Positions 1 to 13,309 are shown, counted from the first letter of the stretch. The stretch: DNA of 64,000 nt from Xiphydria camelus (GCA_963678675.1 OY783194.1:35814278-35878277), one strand, 5' to 3'. Program-made: numbers and translations. The notes: generated from the sequence alone by a model not told the origin.

Positions 1-748
1 CTCTCCCCTACTAACGAACAAATATTTTGATAACGATACACTAACGAGAAGAAGCATTTGACGAGACACTAGTGCAACCACGAAGCATGTGGTATGCACG
101 CGGACGAGAGAGTTTGCGGTCGATGTGATTTTCTCGCGGTTTGACTAAAAATTATAACGAGCCCGATAATCGAGCGAATCTGTTCGAAACCCCTGGGGGT
201 GGTCTATTTTCGTACATCAGCCAATAGACGGCAAAAATATACACCGGACAATCCGCGATCGAGAAAATTATCGCCTCGTTTGACTATTATTGGTAGTGAC
301 AGCCTGATTGACGTCACTGATACACAAATAAAAACGGAGATTGTAATATCGGTGCCCCAAAGGTGTGCAGGTACGTACCAACACTCAACCAAGCGCACTT
401 ATGTGCGGTTCGAGTGCGGTTAGGGAAAAATAATGAAAACTATCGAGTCTCCGGTATCGAACTATCGAAATAATGAAAGTCGTTACTGCTGACGCACTTA
501 ACACGTGCGCGGGGAGTGCATTTAACGCTCGAAGGGGGAGAGTGGAATTCCTACAATATCTGCAGGTGAGGTTGAATCACCAGTGGCCGGACACGCCCCG
601 ATATCCGGCCATATCAACATATAGGTAACATAAATTATTGTGTGAATGTGGTAAAAAGAATCAATTACTGAGAAAGAATCTTCGATAAACAAGGAACACC
701 CATGACACGTTCCATCTATAGTAAGACTACTTAATCATATCTGCTGTA
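1..748. other. Intergenic or intronic, no gene seen
   Basis: No frame has splice sites or recognisable protein sequence. A short palindromic stretch with GGCCGGACAC and ATATCCGGCC lies at about 580-610. The segment ends at the TA target site of the next transposon. Confidence 0.5.
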
Positions 749-750
749 TA

Positions 751-963
751 CAGGGTGTTCACGCCTAAGTTCCGAGAGTGTGCGGGGTTTATTTGAGATT
801 TTCTGGATACGCAAATCAATTAACGGCTCGGTTAACCTTCCCTGTCGTCACTGCTCCTATTTATTAATTGAAGACCAAATTGCATATATCACTAGTGGTT
901 TGCGTTTGCGGCAAACTCGAAAAAAGCTCTGCTCACTCTCGGAGTCTGGGCGTGAACACCCTG
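751..963. mobile_element. Short TIR transposon (MITE), TA target duplication
   Basis: The ends are inverted copies: CAGGGTGTTCACGCC at the left and GGCGTGAACACCCTG at the right, with a second inverted block (CGAGAGTG / CACTCTCG) just inside. TA dinucleotides at 749-750 and 964-965 flank the 213-bp unit. TA duplications with CAGGG termini are usual for Tc1/mariner-like non-autonomous elements. Open frames inside show no recognisable transposase, so it cannot move by itself. Confidence 0.85.
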
Positions 964-1114
964 TATATTCTTATGGATGTCCGGATACCGGTCTCGATTT
1001 TTTTACGAAGTGAAACAACGAGGTCGAGGAACATATCGATACAGTGGGAGCGATCACCAAAGTCAAGAGAGAAGCTGCGCCCGATTTGGCACCTTGCTTC
1101 CACCACAGATCGTA

Positions 1115-1337
1115 CACTGAGACAAAAATGTACTTGATCGAAATAAACGTGCCTTTGGATAGTCCCAAGAGCGTATTTATTCGATTTAAATGAATATCAA
1201 TTTGATTCAAATAACATCTAATTAACTCAATAATCTAATATTTGCGTCCAACCAATATTCATTTAAATCGAATAAATATGCTCTTGGGACTATCCAAAGA
1301 CACGTTTATTTCGATCAAGTACATTTTTGTCTCAGTG
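1115..1337. mobile_element. MITE, family with CACTGAGACAAAA ends (copy 1)
   Basis: The left end CACTGAGACAAAAATG pairs with CATTTTTGTCTCAGTG at the right, and the inverted arms extend about 95 bp (AAATAAACGTG / CACGTTTATTT). TA flanks the 223-bp unit on both sides. Two diverged relatives sit at 28,919-29,147 and 29,314-29,537, with the same AAATAAACG and TTTATTCGA internal landmarks. No coding capacity. Confidence 0.9.
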
Positions 1338-1339
1338 TA

Positions 1340-3256
1340 TTATCCAGGGGTCAACTCGAATATAATATAAATAATCTTTACCTCCTTCTCTCTCTGGAGA
1401 AGCTGAGAGATTCTTCCACGCCACCCTATTTTTATTTATAACCACCACAACACACAGTCCACCAGGTGGAAAGATCTAACCATATTTCGATCGCTCATAC
1501 CAGCGAAGCGCGCGTGTATCCCCCGACGACCTTTCGCCGATAAATATCGCGATAATCTCTCCCCGCGAGAGAAGCGACGATATATTACGACGCGTGCCAC
1601 TCGCGTCGCAAATGCCGCCGCCGCGATATCCGCGGACGCACGGTCCGACTCCGTGCCGCGAGAAAAAAAAAGAACGCGCGCGCGTAACTCGAGGATAGCG
1701 CCGCACGAGCGATTTCCCTAGGAATCCCCGGCGCGCGAGTCGCACGACTCGCCGCGTCCCACCGCTTCTCCAAGTACTCTTGCGCGGCCTACAAATACGT
1801 AGTACACATCCGCGCGCGCGCGCGTCTCGCTTATTAAGTGATACCAGTTTGAGCCGGGATCCGATGGGAACCGAGTTTAATCGTTCCGCGACGCCGGTTA
1901 TGCGCGTTAATCTGACCCGAAGGGTTAGGAGGAATCCCGAGAAGCCGCGGCAAAACGGACGATCGTTAACCGTAACGAGAGTCGACCGGTTCGATCTCGT
2001 TAACGCCAGACGATATTGCTAACTATGATTGATACAGAGGCGCGCCGCTTTTGAGTGCCGCTGGGTGAAGGGAGGCAAAAATGATAATAGGTACCCGTAA
2101 AAAGATAAATGCCGTTGCGAGAAAAAAAATGTCTTCTCCGGCGTGTGACACCTGCGGTAGAAAAAAAAAGAGAAGAGACAAAATTCGCGGTATTAACACG
2201 AGTGTGAAACGTCGTACGCGCGAATCGCTTCCGTGAAATTTGTACTCGAGTATTTGAGTGCAAATAAAAAGAGCAGAGCGAGAGAGAAAGGGATGTTGCA
2301 CGCACGAGGAAATACGCGTGTACAACAGTATTTACAGCGTTTAATTTCCTCTCCTCTCCGCCGCTCCTTTGTATTTGCCGAGCGAACAGAGATAATCTGC
2401 CCGCTCGCTGTCGCATATTCATGCGGCGGTGGACCGCGCGTCCCGGAGCCGTCGGAAAGGAACTCTTTAAACTCGTCGCTTCGCGGTAGCGGCGTCGGTG
2501 CGAATCATACATTATTAATGAATCGGACTTCCTGGAGTTCGTAGCTCGCCAGTATTCCCCCGGTTCGGTATCGCGGGCAACACGAGCGACGCTCGCTCGC
2601 GAATCGCCCCGGGGTAGAGGAGGGGGGAGCTCCGAAGGCAGCGAGAACAACGGCTCACCGTTGGCTGGTCGGACGCGTTTGATTTAATATTTAACCGCCT
2701 CTTATGGGGACGGTTCTACAGCGATTCGGGGAACCCAGACGCGACGGAACCGTTGCGGGTTGCTTTGCCGTTTAAAAAAAAAAGTGGTCAGGTGAGGTCG
2801 GACGTCTCGGAAGACGGCGAGACGACGGTTGGGTTCGACTGTACCTAGAAACGTTTCTTTCCTTCCTTCGTTGCGAGGAGAGGAGGGATCAGCCGAGCGA
2901 CGGTCTCTTCGAATCGGGACGTTCGACGTTATCTCTGAGGCTAATTAATCGTCGACCGCGATTATCTCGGTAATTACGAACTTTCGACTGATCTCGGTGG
3001 GAACTTTTTCGAAGATAGACGCATGATATGTAAGAGGGCATCTCGTCTCATCGAGCCGCAAATTCATGAGTGACGAGATAATCGGTTTGTTCTCGTTGTC
3101 TATACACTGAGTACACTCGGTTTACCACGGTATGGTATATTTACAGCTACCAGAAAGTGTAAAAAAGTGTAGTTTCCCACCGATTCTCACTTTCCCTCGA
3201 GAAGAGGTGCAAGAATTGGTGAGGAATTTTACACTGTCGACCTATTTGTGATAACT
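1340..3256. other. CpG-rich stretch without recognised gene
   Basis: Frames stay open on both strands over about 1,480-2,650, as expected from high CpG content with few stop codons. Translations are arginine/serine-rich in every frame with no domain, and no intact exon with splice sites on both sides was found. It could be regulatory or intronic. Confidence 0.5.
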
Positions 3257-3476
3257 ATACCATATGAGGCTAAACTTACTTGCTGGGAAAGAAATTTCAA
3301 TCACTATTATCTCATTATCTATGAACTTTTGGCTTACATCGATATATGACTTTGTTGTAGATAAAATTGTAATCTTCAAAAAAGTATTATACGAGTATCA
3401 GCCAAAAGCTTATAGATAATGAGATAATAGCGATTGAAGTTTCTTTCTGGCGAGTAAGTCTAGCTACATAGTGTGA
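3257..3476. mobile_element. MITE, GAGGCTAAACTTACT family (copy 1)
   Basis: The element begins near TACCATATGAGGCTAAAC. Its right end carries the inverted counterpart, degenerated to GAGTAAGTCTAGC. Arms of about 70 bp contain ATTATCTCATTATCTATGAA on the left and its inverse on the right, around a spacer with CTTCAAAAAAGTATTATACG. At least six further copies of this family are in the window (8.5, 14.4-15.1 three times, 25.8 and 32.7 kb). Confidence 0.85.
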
Positions 3477-6400
3477 AGAAATGACTGCAGAAAGTGTAGG
3501 CAACGAGAATAAACTTAACGCCGACAGAAGCGGACACCCGATACTGAAATTCTTTGCGCGAAGACGGAGGCGGTAGTTGTAACGGGAGGAACTTTTCTAT
3601 CTCGGTGTCCCGTTGACAGTTCCTTGCAGTTTTCCTCGCGGGAGATTTACGAGGGGCTCCGGGCGAGAGCCTTCGAATTAATCCGCGTGGTTATTCTAAA
3701 AAAAGGAGCGAAATAAAGATACCGGTCCTTGGACGCGACTGTCCATATAGCGTCGCCCGCGTGTCCGAGAGTGGCATTGCGGTGAAAATAGCGAGCGAAG
3801 GTGGGGGCGCACCTCTCTCCGAGAGGATCCACTGCAACTGTAAACGGAGAGGGTCGCGCGCGACTGTCTCCTCTCGTCATCCTCCACTTTCCTCGCGAAT
3901 AAATGTCTCTGGTCGCTTGCCAGACGTTCAACGGGACGACCGCCGATTTTTCTGTCACCTCGGATAAACGTCAGGGAGGGAGGGAGAGAGGGAGGGAAGC
4001 GCCGGTTCGCGAAGGTCTCAGAGAGATGATTATCAATTACTCAGGAGCGGTTAAAACGCTGACAACTCGGGGGGAAATGGAGGGCGCGACAAAAAAATAA
4101 ATCAGCAAAGATGGGAAAGACACGTATGAAACAAAAAATGTTAATTATTCTGACAAAATTTTAATCGTCATTCGAACAATCATTTTCCTTTCGGTTCCCG
4201 GCTTTCCTCGAAAAGTCTGACCGCTGACGAGGAAAATTTATGCTCCCCTTCTCTCTGCTGTGGGAAAACGGAGAACAGGTCGAACAACGATAGCGTCAGG
4301 TCATATAACTGAGCGATAAGTCTGCCGCTGTTTACGAAAAGTCGGAAGAGTTCGTTATTCCGGGAAAGAAAAGGATTTTGTCTCGTCCAACCGTCCATAA
4401 ACGAAGGGGGAAGAAGGCAGGTCGGTCTCTTCCACTTCCCTTTCTTCCCTGAATATTCCTCTCGCCTTTCATCGTCCACTTTGGTCGAAATGTCCGCCGT
4501 TTCCACGAGACAATTTCCGCAAAGTGCAGCGAAAGACGCGATTGCCGTTTCTTCTCAACAGAAATCGGATTTCTGTGAACGAGTGTAATAATCCCCCTCC
4601 CCCTTCCGGCAAAGTCACTGCACTCGCATCGCGTTGCCTTTAAAGTTCTGCGCGGAAGAAAAAAAAAGCCAATTCCCCTAAATCCGTCCAGTCATTATAA
4701 TTATATTTTTGTGCGCGGGGTACAAACTTCCCGCACTCATCCCGAAGCGGAAAAACCTATTCCTTCCCGGATATTTTCATTTCGAAAGGAAGTCCGATCG
4801 CGTGACGAATAGAAAAATGCTCGAAAAAAATAACGAAGAAGCGTCATTCGCGGTGGGAAGAATTTTGTCGAGTCACTCGCGGCGGTAGGAAGAATTGCGA
4901 TACATCGACGAGAGAGGCACATTTATTTTCTTGCAGGGGCGAAACAGTTTTTTTTTTCTACGACGAGACAAAAGAAATATACGACTTATCCTCCAGTCGC
5001 TCGTTAACAAGGAGGTGCGACGGAGAAAAATATTTGCACGATTTAATTAATTCCCGGTAAGATTCCATTCCACCTCGTCGAAAGGTCTCATCCACGTCCA
5101 CAGACGCCCGTTTAATTATCCAAAGGTCGGTCCACGGTCCCTCGACATTTTCGCCGCGAAATGCGAAACGACTCGGGCGTTAATAATTCATTGGAAATCG
5201 CTCAGGGCGGCCTGTCGCTTGACAATGTCCCGGGGGGAGGGAGGCCCCGGGAATTCGAACGCAGAAGCGCCGTTGTCAACGTCGATAATCGCCGATATCA
5301 AAGAGGCTAATTATCGTGTTGCGTCAATGGGCTCCGATGTTATTATCATTATTATTCTACCTCCCCTTCGCGCTTCGCTCTTATCGGCGAGCCAGAATCA
5401 ACCTTGGGCATATCAAAGCCTCGTCGGCGACGCGGCGTATCTTTTACGTCACGAAAGGGAACCCATTCACCTCTTTTACGCATTTTCTCCCGTGCTTATT
5501 AAGGATTAACGACGTCGGCGGGGCTACGTCGCGCGATTGTCGAGGAATTCTCGGACAGGGTTGCTGGTTTTTAAGAAAATTTCAGCAGGACACGAGATTC
5601 ACGCGCGTCAACGATACATTTGAATACTCGAAATACGTATTGATATGAAATGTGTGCATTGCGATTCAGTCCACTTTTCTCTGATAAATACACGGACGTC
5701 GGGAGGAGAAGTACTTAGCGACGAGATAATAGTCTTGGCAAAATATTATCCGCGCCGAGCGACTGCGTGAGATTTGCACAGCGTCTCGCAGGAGCGTGTG
5801 TCAGCAATTTCGTCTGGCGGCGTCTCGTCGATTTGGTTGTGCGCCGCATGACTCAATAAATCGCAACGAACGAAGGACGAGGCGATAGATCATCGACATT
5901 GAATCGCGACTGACCGTCGGGACGAAGATAACGAAATTTAATCGATTTAAAAAAAAGAGGGAATCACGCAATTTTTTTAATTTAAAAATGAATGAGTAAT
6001 TTCGTAAAAATCTATATCTGTAGAATCAAATTCTTGATAACTCTCTTCGATGCACTTTTTTTTATACCGAACTTGAAAATTAAGGATTTATCGAGCAAAT
6101 CTAAAAGGAACATCGAGATATCGATGATTTTTTTTTGAGAAGAAAAAAAAAGAATCTTGTCTTGCATAAAGTCGCTGATATCTCACGTTTCCTTCGAAAT
6201 GTCGACTTAACAACAGCGCCGTTCGCAATCAGCGCAAAAAGATACCTGCCTGATCATTTTTCGCGTTCAAACACTATTTATGGTCCGAATTAATTTGGCA
6301 AAATCATCGGCAAATCCACGTGGGATCCGTTCCCGTGTCGTTCACTCTTTGGAGAACTCGTACGATCAATCACACGACAAGGTCAACGACAATTCACTGG

Positions 6401-7566
6401 CGTCGGCAGCTGAACCGAGCCCCAATCGGCCGCAGAAGGGTTAAGTTTCTCTTAATAAAGGTTAACTCGACGAACAAGCGCATTAGCGCGCGCGCGAAGC
6501 AGTCACGGAAGCGTTAACCCTGGTTTAACGAGTCCGTCCACCGCGGAGCGGATCACGGAAAGTGCTGACCGGTGATTCCTAGATTATTTCTGGTTTCTGC
6601 TATCGCAACACAGTCCCTCTACTCGTGGTATCAAATTTCTCGCATTTTCAACGCGTACCAGCTAGCCACGGAGTGAAAACCAGAATCTTCCTAGCCTCTG
6701 CAAATTTTTTTCCCCTAAGAACTGCGTACAATTTGCAGGCACCGCAATTAATTACGAAGAAAAAGAGAATCTTAAAAAGCTTCAATTTCCGCGAGAAAAC
6801 ATTTAACCCCTTCGAGAGGTGCACCACCCAATTATTATTCATTCGATGCAATTTAGCCGCGTGCAGCGCCAGGTAGAAAAACAACCGAGAAAAAAATTCC
6901 CAACGAAAATTATGCGATTTTAACGAGTAACGGTCGAGCCGCCTTAATTATTATCATTACGCGACCCGAAGGAGGCTCGACGAAACGTTTTCGCGACCGG
7001 TTGGGCCTCCCCCTCCCCCTCCCCCTCCTATATAATCCCGACCTTTCCGACTCGCGCGGGTGACCCGAGACTCTCTCGCGAGGCGGCACGAAACGCGAGA
7101 ATGTTGACGGACCGCCGCAGCAGCTGTTGCTAAGATTACGCGCGCGAGTCTGGCCCGTTGACGAGGTGGGCTTGTCACTTTACACCTAACCGGGGGCCGC
7201 CTAGTGCGAAATTCTTCGTCCAATCTCTCGCGTCGCGCCGGAGGGACCGACCGGCCGATCGTCGTCGTCGTCGTCGCGCGTCGATTACGACAGCGAGAAT
7301 CTCTCGCGTCGTCAATGCCATCGATTTCGCAATTTTGTTAACTTCGCGCCGGTTTGCGCAGAGAGAGAAAGAGAGAGAGAGAGTGACGGCATTTATCTAT
7401 TATTATCGGTGGCGCGTAACCGGATAGTCTCAGCCTCCTCGAGGATGCGGAAAATCGATCCTTGGCATTTGCATGATCAAAAATGAGTCCTCGATGAAAA
7501 GAATGTCGATTCGTGAATTAGAGATTTTTGTAACGCCGTCGTCACCGCGATTTTTACATCCGGTTA
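3477..7566. other. GC-rich non-coding stretch with microsatellites
   Basis: No exon could be supported. A diverged repeat at about 6,060-6,180 (GGATTTATCGAGCAAATCT) resembles the block at 10.85-11.15 kb. A GTC-type trinucleotide run lies near 7,258-7,280 and a GA-rich run near 7,360-7,384. C-rich and A-rich homopolymers are common. Confidence 0.5.
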
Positions 7567-7568
7567 TA

Positions 7569-7810
7569 CAGTAATCCCTCGTTATCCGCGATTTGAAATT
7601 CCCGCGTTTTATCGTATGATTTCCACCTCCCCACAGAAAAGAACAAGCGAAAAGTTACTCGTTTAATTTTTGTTATAATTTTTGTGCTTAGAATTAGTGA
7701 GATTTGCGAATTTTCACTAATTCACTAAGTATTTTATAAATGGGCTTCTAGTTTCGTTATTCGCGGAATATTGTAAGAACATAACCCCCGCGGATAACGA
7801 GGGATTACTG
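7569..7810. mobile_element. MITE with CAGTAATCCCTCGTTATCCG ends
   Basis: The left terminus CAGTAATCCCTCGTTATCCG is matched by CGGATAACGAGGGATTACTG at the right. TA flanks the 242-bp unit (7,567-7,568 and 7,811-7,812). The CAGT start and TA duplication fit pogo/Tc1-mariner-type non-autonomous elements; that assignment is family knowledge, not proof. The interior is AT-rich and non-coding. Confidence 0.9.
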
Positions 7811-7812
7811 TA

Positions 7813-8480
7813 TTTTCATCATCAGCACAGACTACGCGGTCAATCTCAAAATGTCCTCCGGTCCGAGCTGAAGAGGACTGTGGCTTTGAAAAACTAGCAA
7901 AAAGAAGCTTCGCAATTTCGCGAAAATGAGTATCCAAGCGCGTGCAATAAAGCCAGAGCAGCAGCGGCAGCGACGGAAGACCCGCAGAAGCGGAACGTTA
8001 ATGTCCCTTTCTGTTTACGGCACGACGAGCTTCAGCTTCTAGCTTCAAAGCTGCATACACGCTACCGTCGCCGCTGCTCATCTGGATTAGAGGGAGGCGT
8101 GAGGGGGAAAAGGAGGTTGTAAACCCTTAATATAGAAACTTGGAGGCGTAATCCACCGTCGACCTTCAAAGCTCGGTATCGTGATTAAAAAAAGAAGGAG
8201 AAAAGCTCTCACGGTAATTTCGATTATTAAGACAAAGTCGATAGACCACCGCGCAGTGGAACGTGCAGTCTTTACTGCGTAGCAAAATCTACTGTTTGTG
8301 CATGGAGAGAAATGTGTGGAAGCTGTTCCTGTACCAGTAAATCAGCCGTGTATTGTGCTTTTACTGTGATGTTATTTGAGTGCACGTATAGCAATGAATA
8401 ATACTATAAGCTTGCGTTGAGATTGAGAAATATTGTAACAATTGCTATGCAGAAATGAAATTATACTCCACGGCACACAC
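7813..8480. other. No gene recognised
   Basis: Unique-looking sequence between two MITEs. No splice-bounded open frame, RNA gene or clear regulatory module was identified. Confidence 0.4.
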
Positions 8481-8703
8481 GCCATATGTGAGGCTAAACT
8501 TACTCGCCAGGAAAGAAACTTCAATCACTATTATCTCATTATCTATGAATTTTGGCCTACATCGATATAAGACTTTATTGTAGATTGAAGCGTAATTTTC
8601 AGAAAAGTATTATATGAGTATGAGAGCCAAAAGCTCATAGGTTGTGAGATAATAATGATTTGAGTTTCTTTCCTGGCAAGTAAATTTAGCCACTCCTATA
8701 CAG
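8481..8703. mobile_element. MITE, GAGGCTAAACTTACT family (copy 2)
   Basis: The left arm reads GAGGCTAAACTTACTCGCCA followed by the CTTCAATCACTATTATCTCA block. The right arm is its inverse and ends in GGCAAGTAAATTTAGCCAC. The central CAGAAAAGTATTATATGAG matches the other copies. Non-coding. Confidence 0.85.
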
Positions 8704-8704
8704 C

Positions 8705-11700
8705 TTTCTCCGTCTACCAGTGCAGCGGTGGCAGTTATCGACAAACGCGGTAAAGGATTATCGTCAAGGAAGACAAGCTGATAAGATGTAATCGCGATTC
8801 GACCACATTATCTACCTCTACTGTGTAGTTTCCTTTAAACGCATCGAAGCGCGCTTCGATTGGGCAAATCCGCAACGTCCGACGGTGAAGTTATCAGACG
8901 ACGCGATTCGATTAATTATAACTCTCCCTCCGGAGTACTCAGAGCGCTGTAGAAATTTTAACATCTTCCCAATACATCGGCAAAGGCAGTGAAAAAGTTT
9001 CCGTCTCCACAGAGCCTCCGAAGACAAGTTAAAAATAATTAAATCGCATCAGATGTCAACTTTTGACGTCGCAGATTCTACGAGGAATGACAGTGCAAGA
9101 GGGACATACTAATCGGCCTCTTATCACCTCGGCGATAAACAAATCTAAGCGCGTCGAACTGCGTATGAGACTAGAGGAAAGTATCTATTATGAACACATT
9201 CGAAAGAGTCATGTAACGATGGGCTATACTCGTTAACCGGGCGCCTGAAGATTTTAATCGCCCTGTCCATTAAATTCAACACCGACAATAACAGTCAACA
9301 AATGAAAAATATATAAATATAAAACGGAAGCGGTTGACCCGCTGCCGCCGGCGTGATCGATAAGCACGGTGCGAATCGAGGCCTCCTCCTTGACTTCCGC
9401 CTTTGAACTGCTGACCTAATTCGCCCAGGAAGCGTCGAACTGCGACATCGGTGTTACGTGTACCTACATACATACGTACCTCCGTAAGGCTCTTATCGCG
9501 AGTAACCTCAAAACGCGATTGCACGATGCGCGTAAAGCGAATATACCACATGTGGAGATCCACCGCACAACGATATGCGCAAATTGCATTGTACTCGCAA
9601 TCGCTCCTTCGTTTCCCTGCAGTGCGACTTTTACGACGCGCGGTAAATTAGAAAATCGCCGACGGCGCGCGTCGACCGCGTTTATGCGCTTCAGCCTTCG
9701 GCGATCGGGCTTCCCCCGTCGACGCGGTTCGAGATCACCCCTCAATGTCGAAACTTCGATGGAGGCATCGGGCGCGGTACAGACCGATGAGAGAGGGACA
9801 GATAGAGAGAGAGAGAAACTGCGCGACAATGTCGAGAGCGCGTCGGCATTTCGTAACGCGTGTGTCTGGCGTCGACGCTTTATTACCTACCATCTCGTAA
9901 GTCGCGTAGACGGACTCAGACGACGTCCGGCGGGGGAGGGGAGGCCAGGGGCCCGATCCGATCGCGTTCGATTCCCTTTCGGGTCCCTCCGGTCCTCCCC
10001 ACCGCGCAGTCGCCGTAAACGCGCACCTAGATCCCGAGTTTCATCGCCGCGCGGCGCGGACTCTCGACCGGAGGAAGCGGAGGAAGGAGGACTACGGCAC
10101 TCCGAGAAGGGGGGGAGAAGAAGGAGAAGGTTTTTGCGAGTCTCCCGTCTGCATTCCACCGGACGCAGGCAACAACCTCGCTCGGGAGTTCGTTGGGACT
10201 CGAGGAGGGAAAGAGGACGCGAAGCGCGCGGGGAGAGGGGAGCGGAGAAGCGGCGAGGTTAGGGTTGAGGAGCGAGACGGACCGCACGGTCTCCGCGCTC
10301 CTCAAAGAGAGCAAATAGTTCCTCTCTCTCTCTTGGCCACAAAGAACCGCGCGCGCGATCCGCGCATCACGCGTGGTCCTCCTCCCGTTCCTCTCGCTCG
10401 CGCGCGCGTGTCTAGGTCCGAGTCTCGGCGCGGCGAAAATAGCGGAGAATAGCCAAGAAAAAAGGAGAGAGAGAGAGAGCGAAGAAACAAGAGGGTAGAC
10501 GTTCAAAGTCCTGAGACGGGACAAAGACGCCCCCTCCCTTCCTCGTTATACGTTCGGGGGTCGTCGACTGGAATTTGCGAGGCAAGAGGAGGGAAAAAAG
10601 ATTTAGAGGGGCGAGGAGAAATAGAGGGGGAGGGTCTGGTCGGACGAACGGTTCGGAGATCGGTTCCTGGAAGGTGGTCGGTCGATTCGCCGCGCATTAA
10701 TCTGCACGGGATGCAGACTGGTCTGGGATGCAGAATTAGCGTGCGAAAATAAATCGGTTAGAATGCTCGAGCGAGCCGGGAAATATGAGATATATGTGAT
10801 TTTTTATGCACGAAGTAGGTTTTTTTCTTCCGAAAATCATTAATATTTTTGTGCTCCTTTGAGATTTCGCCGATAAATCGGCGATTATCAGAATTAGCTC
10901 CAAATAATAGCGATCGATTCCGGAGATTTCGGTTAAGGATTTTCTTCGAATCGATTCTCTCGAATCTAGCTTATATATTTTTCGCGCTGAATTATGATGG
11001 TTACCGATTTATCGAGGAAATCTCAAAGGGAGACCGAGATATCAGCGATCTCAGGCCGAAAAAACTTCACCTTTTCACCCACTAAATCGACGTTATCTCG
11101 GTCTCCCTTTGAGATTTCCCCAATAAATCAGCGATTATCAGAATTAGCTCGAAAAAATACCTACATAAAACTTCCACAAATTTCGATTTTCACGAATTTG
11201 TCAAGGACTCCTCGCCGAACCAGATGAAGCCTTCCCACCCGCTCGTTCCTCCGCGATGGAAATTTTTCGTCGAAGACTCATACTTATGCGACGAAAAAAA
11301 ACGAGGGCGAACAAACAAGAGTGCAATAACCTGGGTACACCGCGCAACAATAAAAACCCAGTCGGGGCAAGAGCGGATACGGATATTCCGTCGCCCGACC
11401 GTACACTCCCGTCGTGACGATACCGAATCGCGATGCCCTTGCCTACGAGATTCGCTAAAAAAAAATACGCGTACTCACCTCCGTGAACTCAAGGCGGAGC
11501 GCGCTCGCCCGCACGCGAGGAAGGGAATTCCGAAGCGTTTCCTAGTTCCGACGAAGCGAGTCGCGCGCTGAATCCCAAAGAGGATCGCGAGCGGACGACG
11601 ACGCACACGCGGAATCGATAGGAAGTCGAGGCACTCTCGCGGAGGTCTCTCTCTCCGCGCGTCGTCCCGTGCAAGGCGTAGCAGCGCGCCTTCCAATTAC

Positions 11701-12709
11701 TCGAGGCGACGGAACGTGCAGGCGGCGGCGCTCGCCGAAATGATTACGCGAGATCGTTGCGCGGCGTAATTGATCAGGTGCGAAATCATCAGCGCGCCTG
11801 TCGAAGGTTAATTAGACGGGAAATTGCGCGGTGGCTGCGATGATTGTAATTACATCAGGGAGACGAAGGGAGCCCCGGGGACGATAAGGGCGAACGGTTG
11901 CCGTCGCCGCACGAGGGATGAGAAGGTTATTTCTCGCGCCGCTGATGCGATTTCCTCGCAACAAGGTCGATCATTTTCCTTACCGCGTTCGCGTAATCGT
12001 TGCACAGCGGCGCCGGACGAGCTGCGGCGGCAGCCTTGGCGCCGGGCGCGTTTGCGAATGACTCTGCGTGCCGTGTGGAAGGTCGAGTGGAGTGCGATGA
12101 CTTGGAAGGAAGGGAGGGGAAGGGGGAGCTGCCGCAACCGAGGCGTAGCAAATGGATCGCGCGTGAGAACGCTGAAAAGGAGTTCCGAGCAATTTTATCA
12201 GACGTCGAGTGGTGACCAGGCGCCGGAGACTCGTCCCTCGGAAGAAGAGCGAAGCGAGGAGCGCGCGAGCGACACGAGCGCAGGCGGCGCTCGCGAATGA
12301 CTTCCCTCCGAGGAAGGTCGAGCGGAGTGCGATGACTCCGAAGAGACGTACATAGATGCTCGGGGAGAAGAGCAAACAGACTCCGCAAGAGAGAGAGAGA
12401 GCGCTGAAAAAAGTCGTACGCATTCTAAGCCACGAGTGACTTGCGATATACTTGTCTCTCTCGAGAAGTCATGGCGAGAGCGGTTGTCGTCGTCGTATGG
12501 CTGGGGAGGCGCTCCGGAAGGATTCCTCGGAGCGCTGCGCGCTGAAGAAGCGGCGCGGAGGAATGCGACGACTTCCAGGTGGAGAAAAAGTGCGACAGAA
12601 CTCGGCGGAGACGAAACCAGTTCATCGCTGCGACTGAGACATTCGGAAGTCGTTATAGTTACGCGTCGGACGATTGTATTTGACTTCTACCCCGGACCAA
12701 ATTGTCCTT
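8705..12709. other. Very GC-rich stretch, no supported exon
   Basis: The 9.6-12.6 kb part is among the most CpG- and purine-rich DNA of the window, with GA/CT tracts near 9,800, 10,320 and 10,470. Several frames are open on both strands at once, the mark of composition rather than coding. A GTGAGT donor on the minus strand at about 11,477 could close a non-coding first exon, but nothing confirms it. A promoter or CpG-rich regulatory region is possible. Confidence 0.45.
10855..11150. repeat. Diverged direct and inverted repeat block
   Basis: A motif containing GCGATTATCAGAATTAGCTC occurs at about 10,881 and again at about 11,133, each preceded by GAGATTTC and AATAAATC. An inverted piece (GATTTATCGAGGAAATCTCA) lies between them near 11,007. 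A weaker relative occurs at 6,060-6,130. It looks like an old foldback or MITE cluster and encodes nothing recognisable. Confidence 0.6.
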
Positions 12710-12713
12710 TTAA

Positions 12714-13236
12714 GGTTTCTCGAGCGTTATACTAAAAATAGTGAGAAATGCTTGAAAATGATTGCATTCGGTAGATTGAAGTAAAAAAAATATTCAGTTA
12801 AATTTTCAAGTCTTTTAAGAAGCTCGTTGCAAAGATCTTTGAATAACAAAATAACATGTGTTCTTATGGGTCATAACCAACAAACGGCGATATTTCTGAG
12901 AAAAACAGTGAAAAAATTCTGAAATTTTTTGAACAGCAAGTTTAATGAACTAAAATCATGTATACCAATTTTCACGTTCACTAAGAAGCCCGTTATTCTT
13001 TTTATTAATTGTTCTTTATAAATTTAACCTTTGATAAGTCAATGTGGCAGCGTTGCATGACGTACAGATGCATGACCAGATGTTTTGGGCTCCATTTTTG
13101 AACTCACAGATACACACATACTACTGTACGTCAAACATTGTTGCCACATCGCACGAAGAACATACTTTAGAGTGTTACTGTACTTCAGTGGACTAACTCT
13201 TAGTAGGGAAAAAGCCCCTGTACCGCTCGAGAAACC
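12714..13236. mobile_element. TTAA-flanked TIR element (piggyBac-type MITE)
   Basis: The inverted ends GGTTTCTCGAGCG and CGCTCGAGAAACC are each bordered by TTAA (12,710-12,713 and 13,237-13,240), the target duplication of the piggyBac superfamily. The 523-bp interior is AT-rich and holds no transposase, so it would need a helper in trans. The TIR does not begin with the CCC of classical piggyBac, so superfamily membership rests mainly on the TTAA. Confidence 0.75.
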
Positions 13237-13309
13237 TTAACCTGGGCACGGAGTATTATTCGTCGCAATCGCGTTTCGAGTATTTTCACAATTTCAAGAA
13301 CGACGCGTA

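Noticed and set aside
2000..2650. 216-codon minus-strand open frame
   Set aside because: Overlaps open frames on the other strand, is Arg/Ser-rich from CpG composition, and has no domain or splice sites.
9519..10262. 247-codon plus-strand open frame, the longest in the window
   Set aside because: Lies in extremely GC-rich DNA where minus frames are open too. It starts without an ATG in good context, is arginine-rich throughout, and shows no recognisable family.
11477..11700. Possible non-coding first exon on the minus strand ending at GTGAGT
   Set aside because: Only a donor motif supports it; no start site or partner exon.
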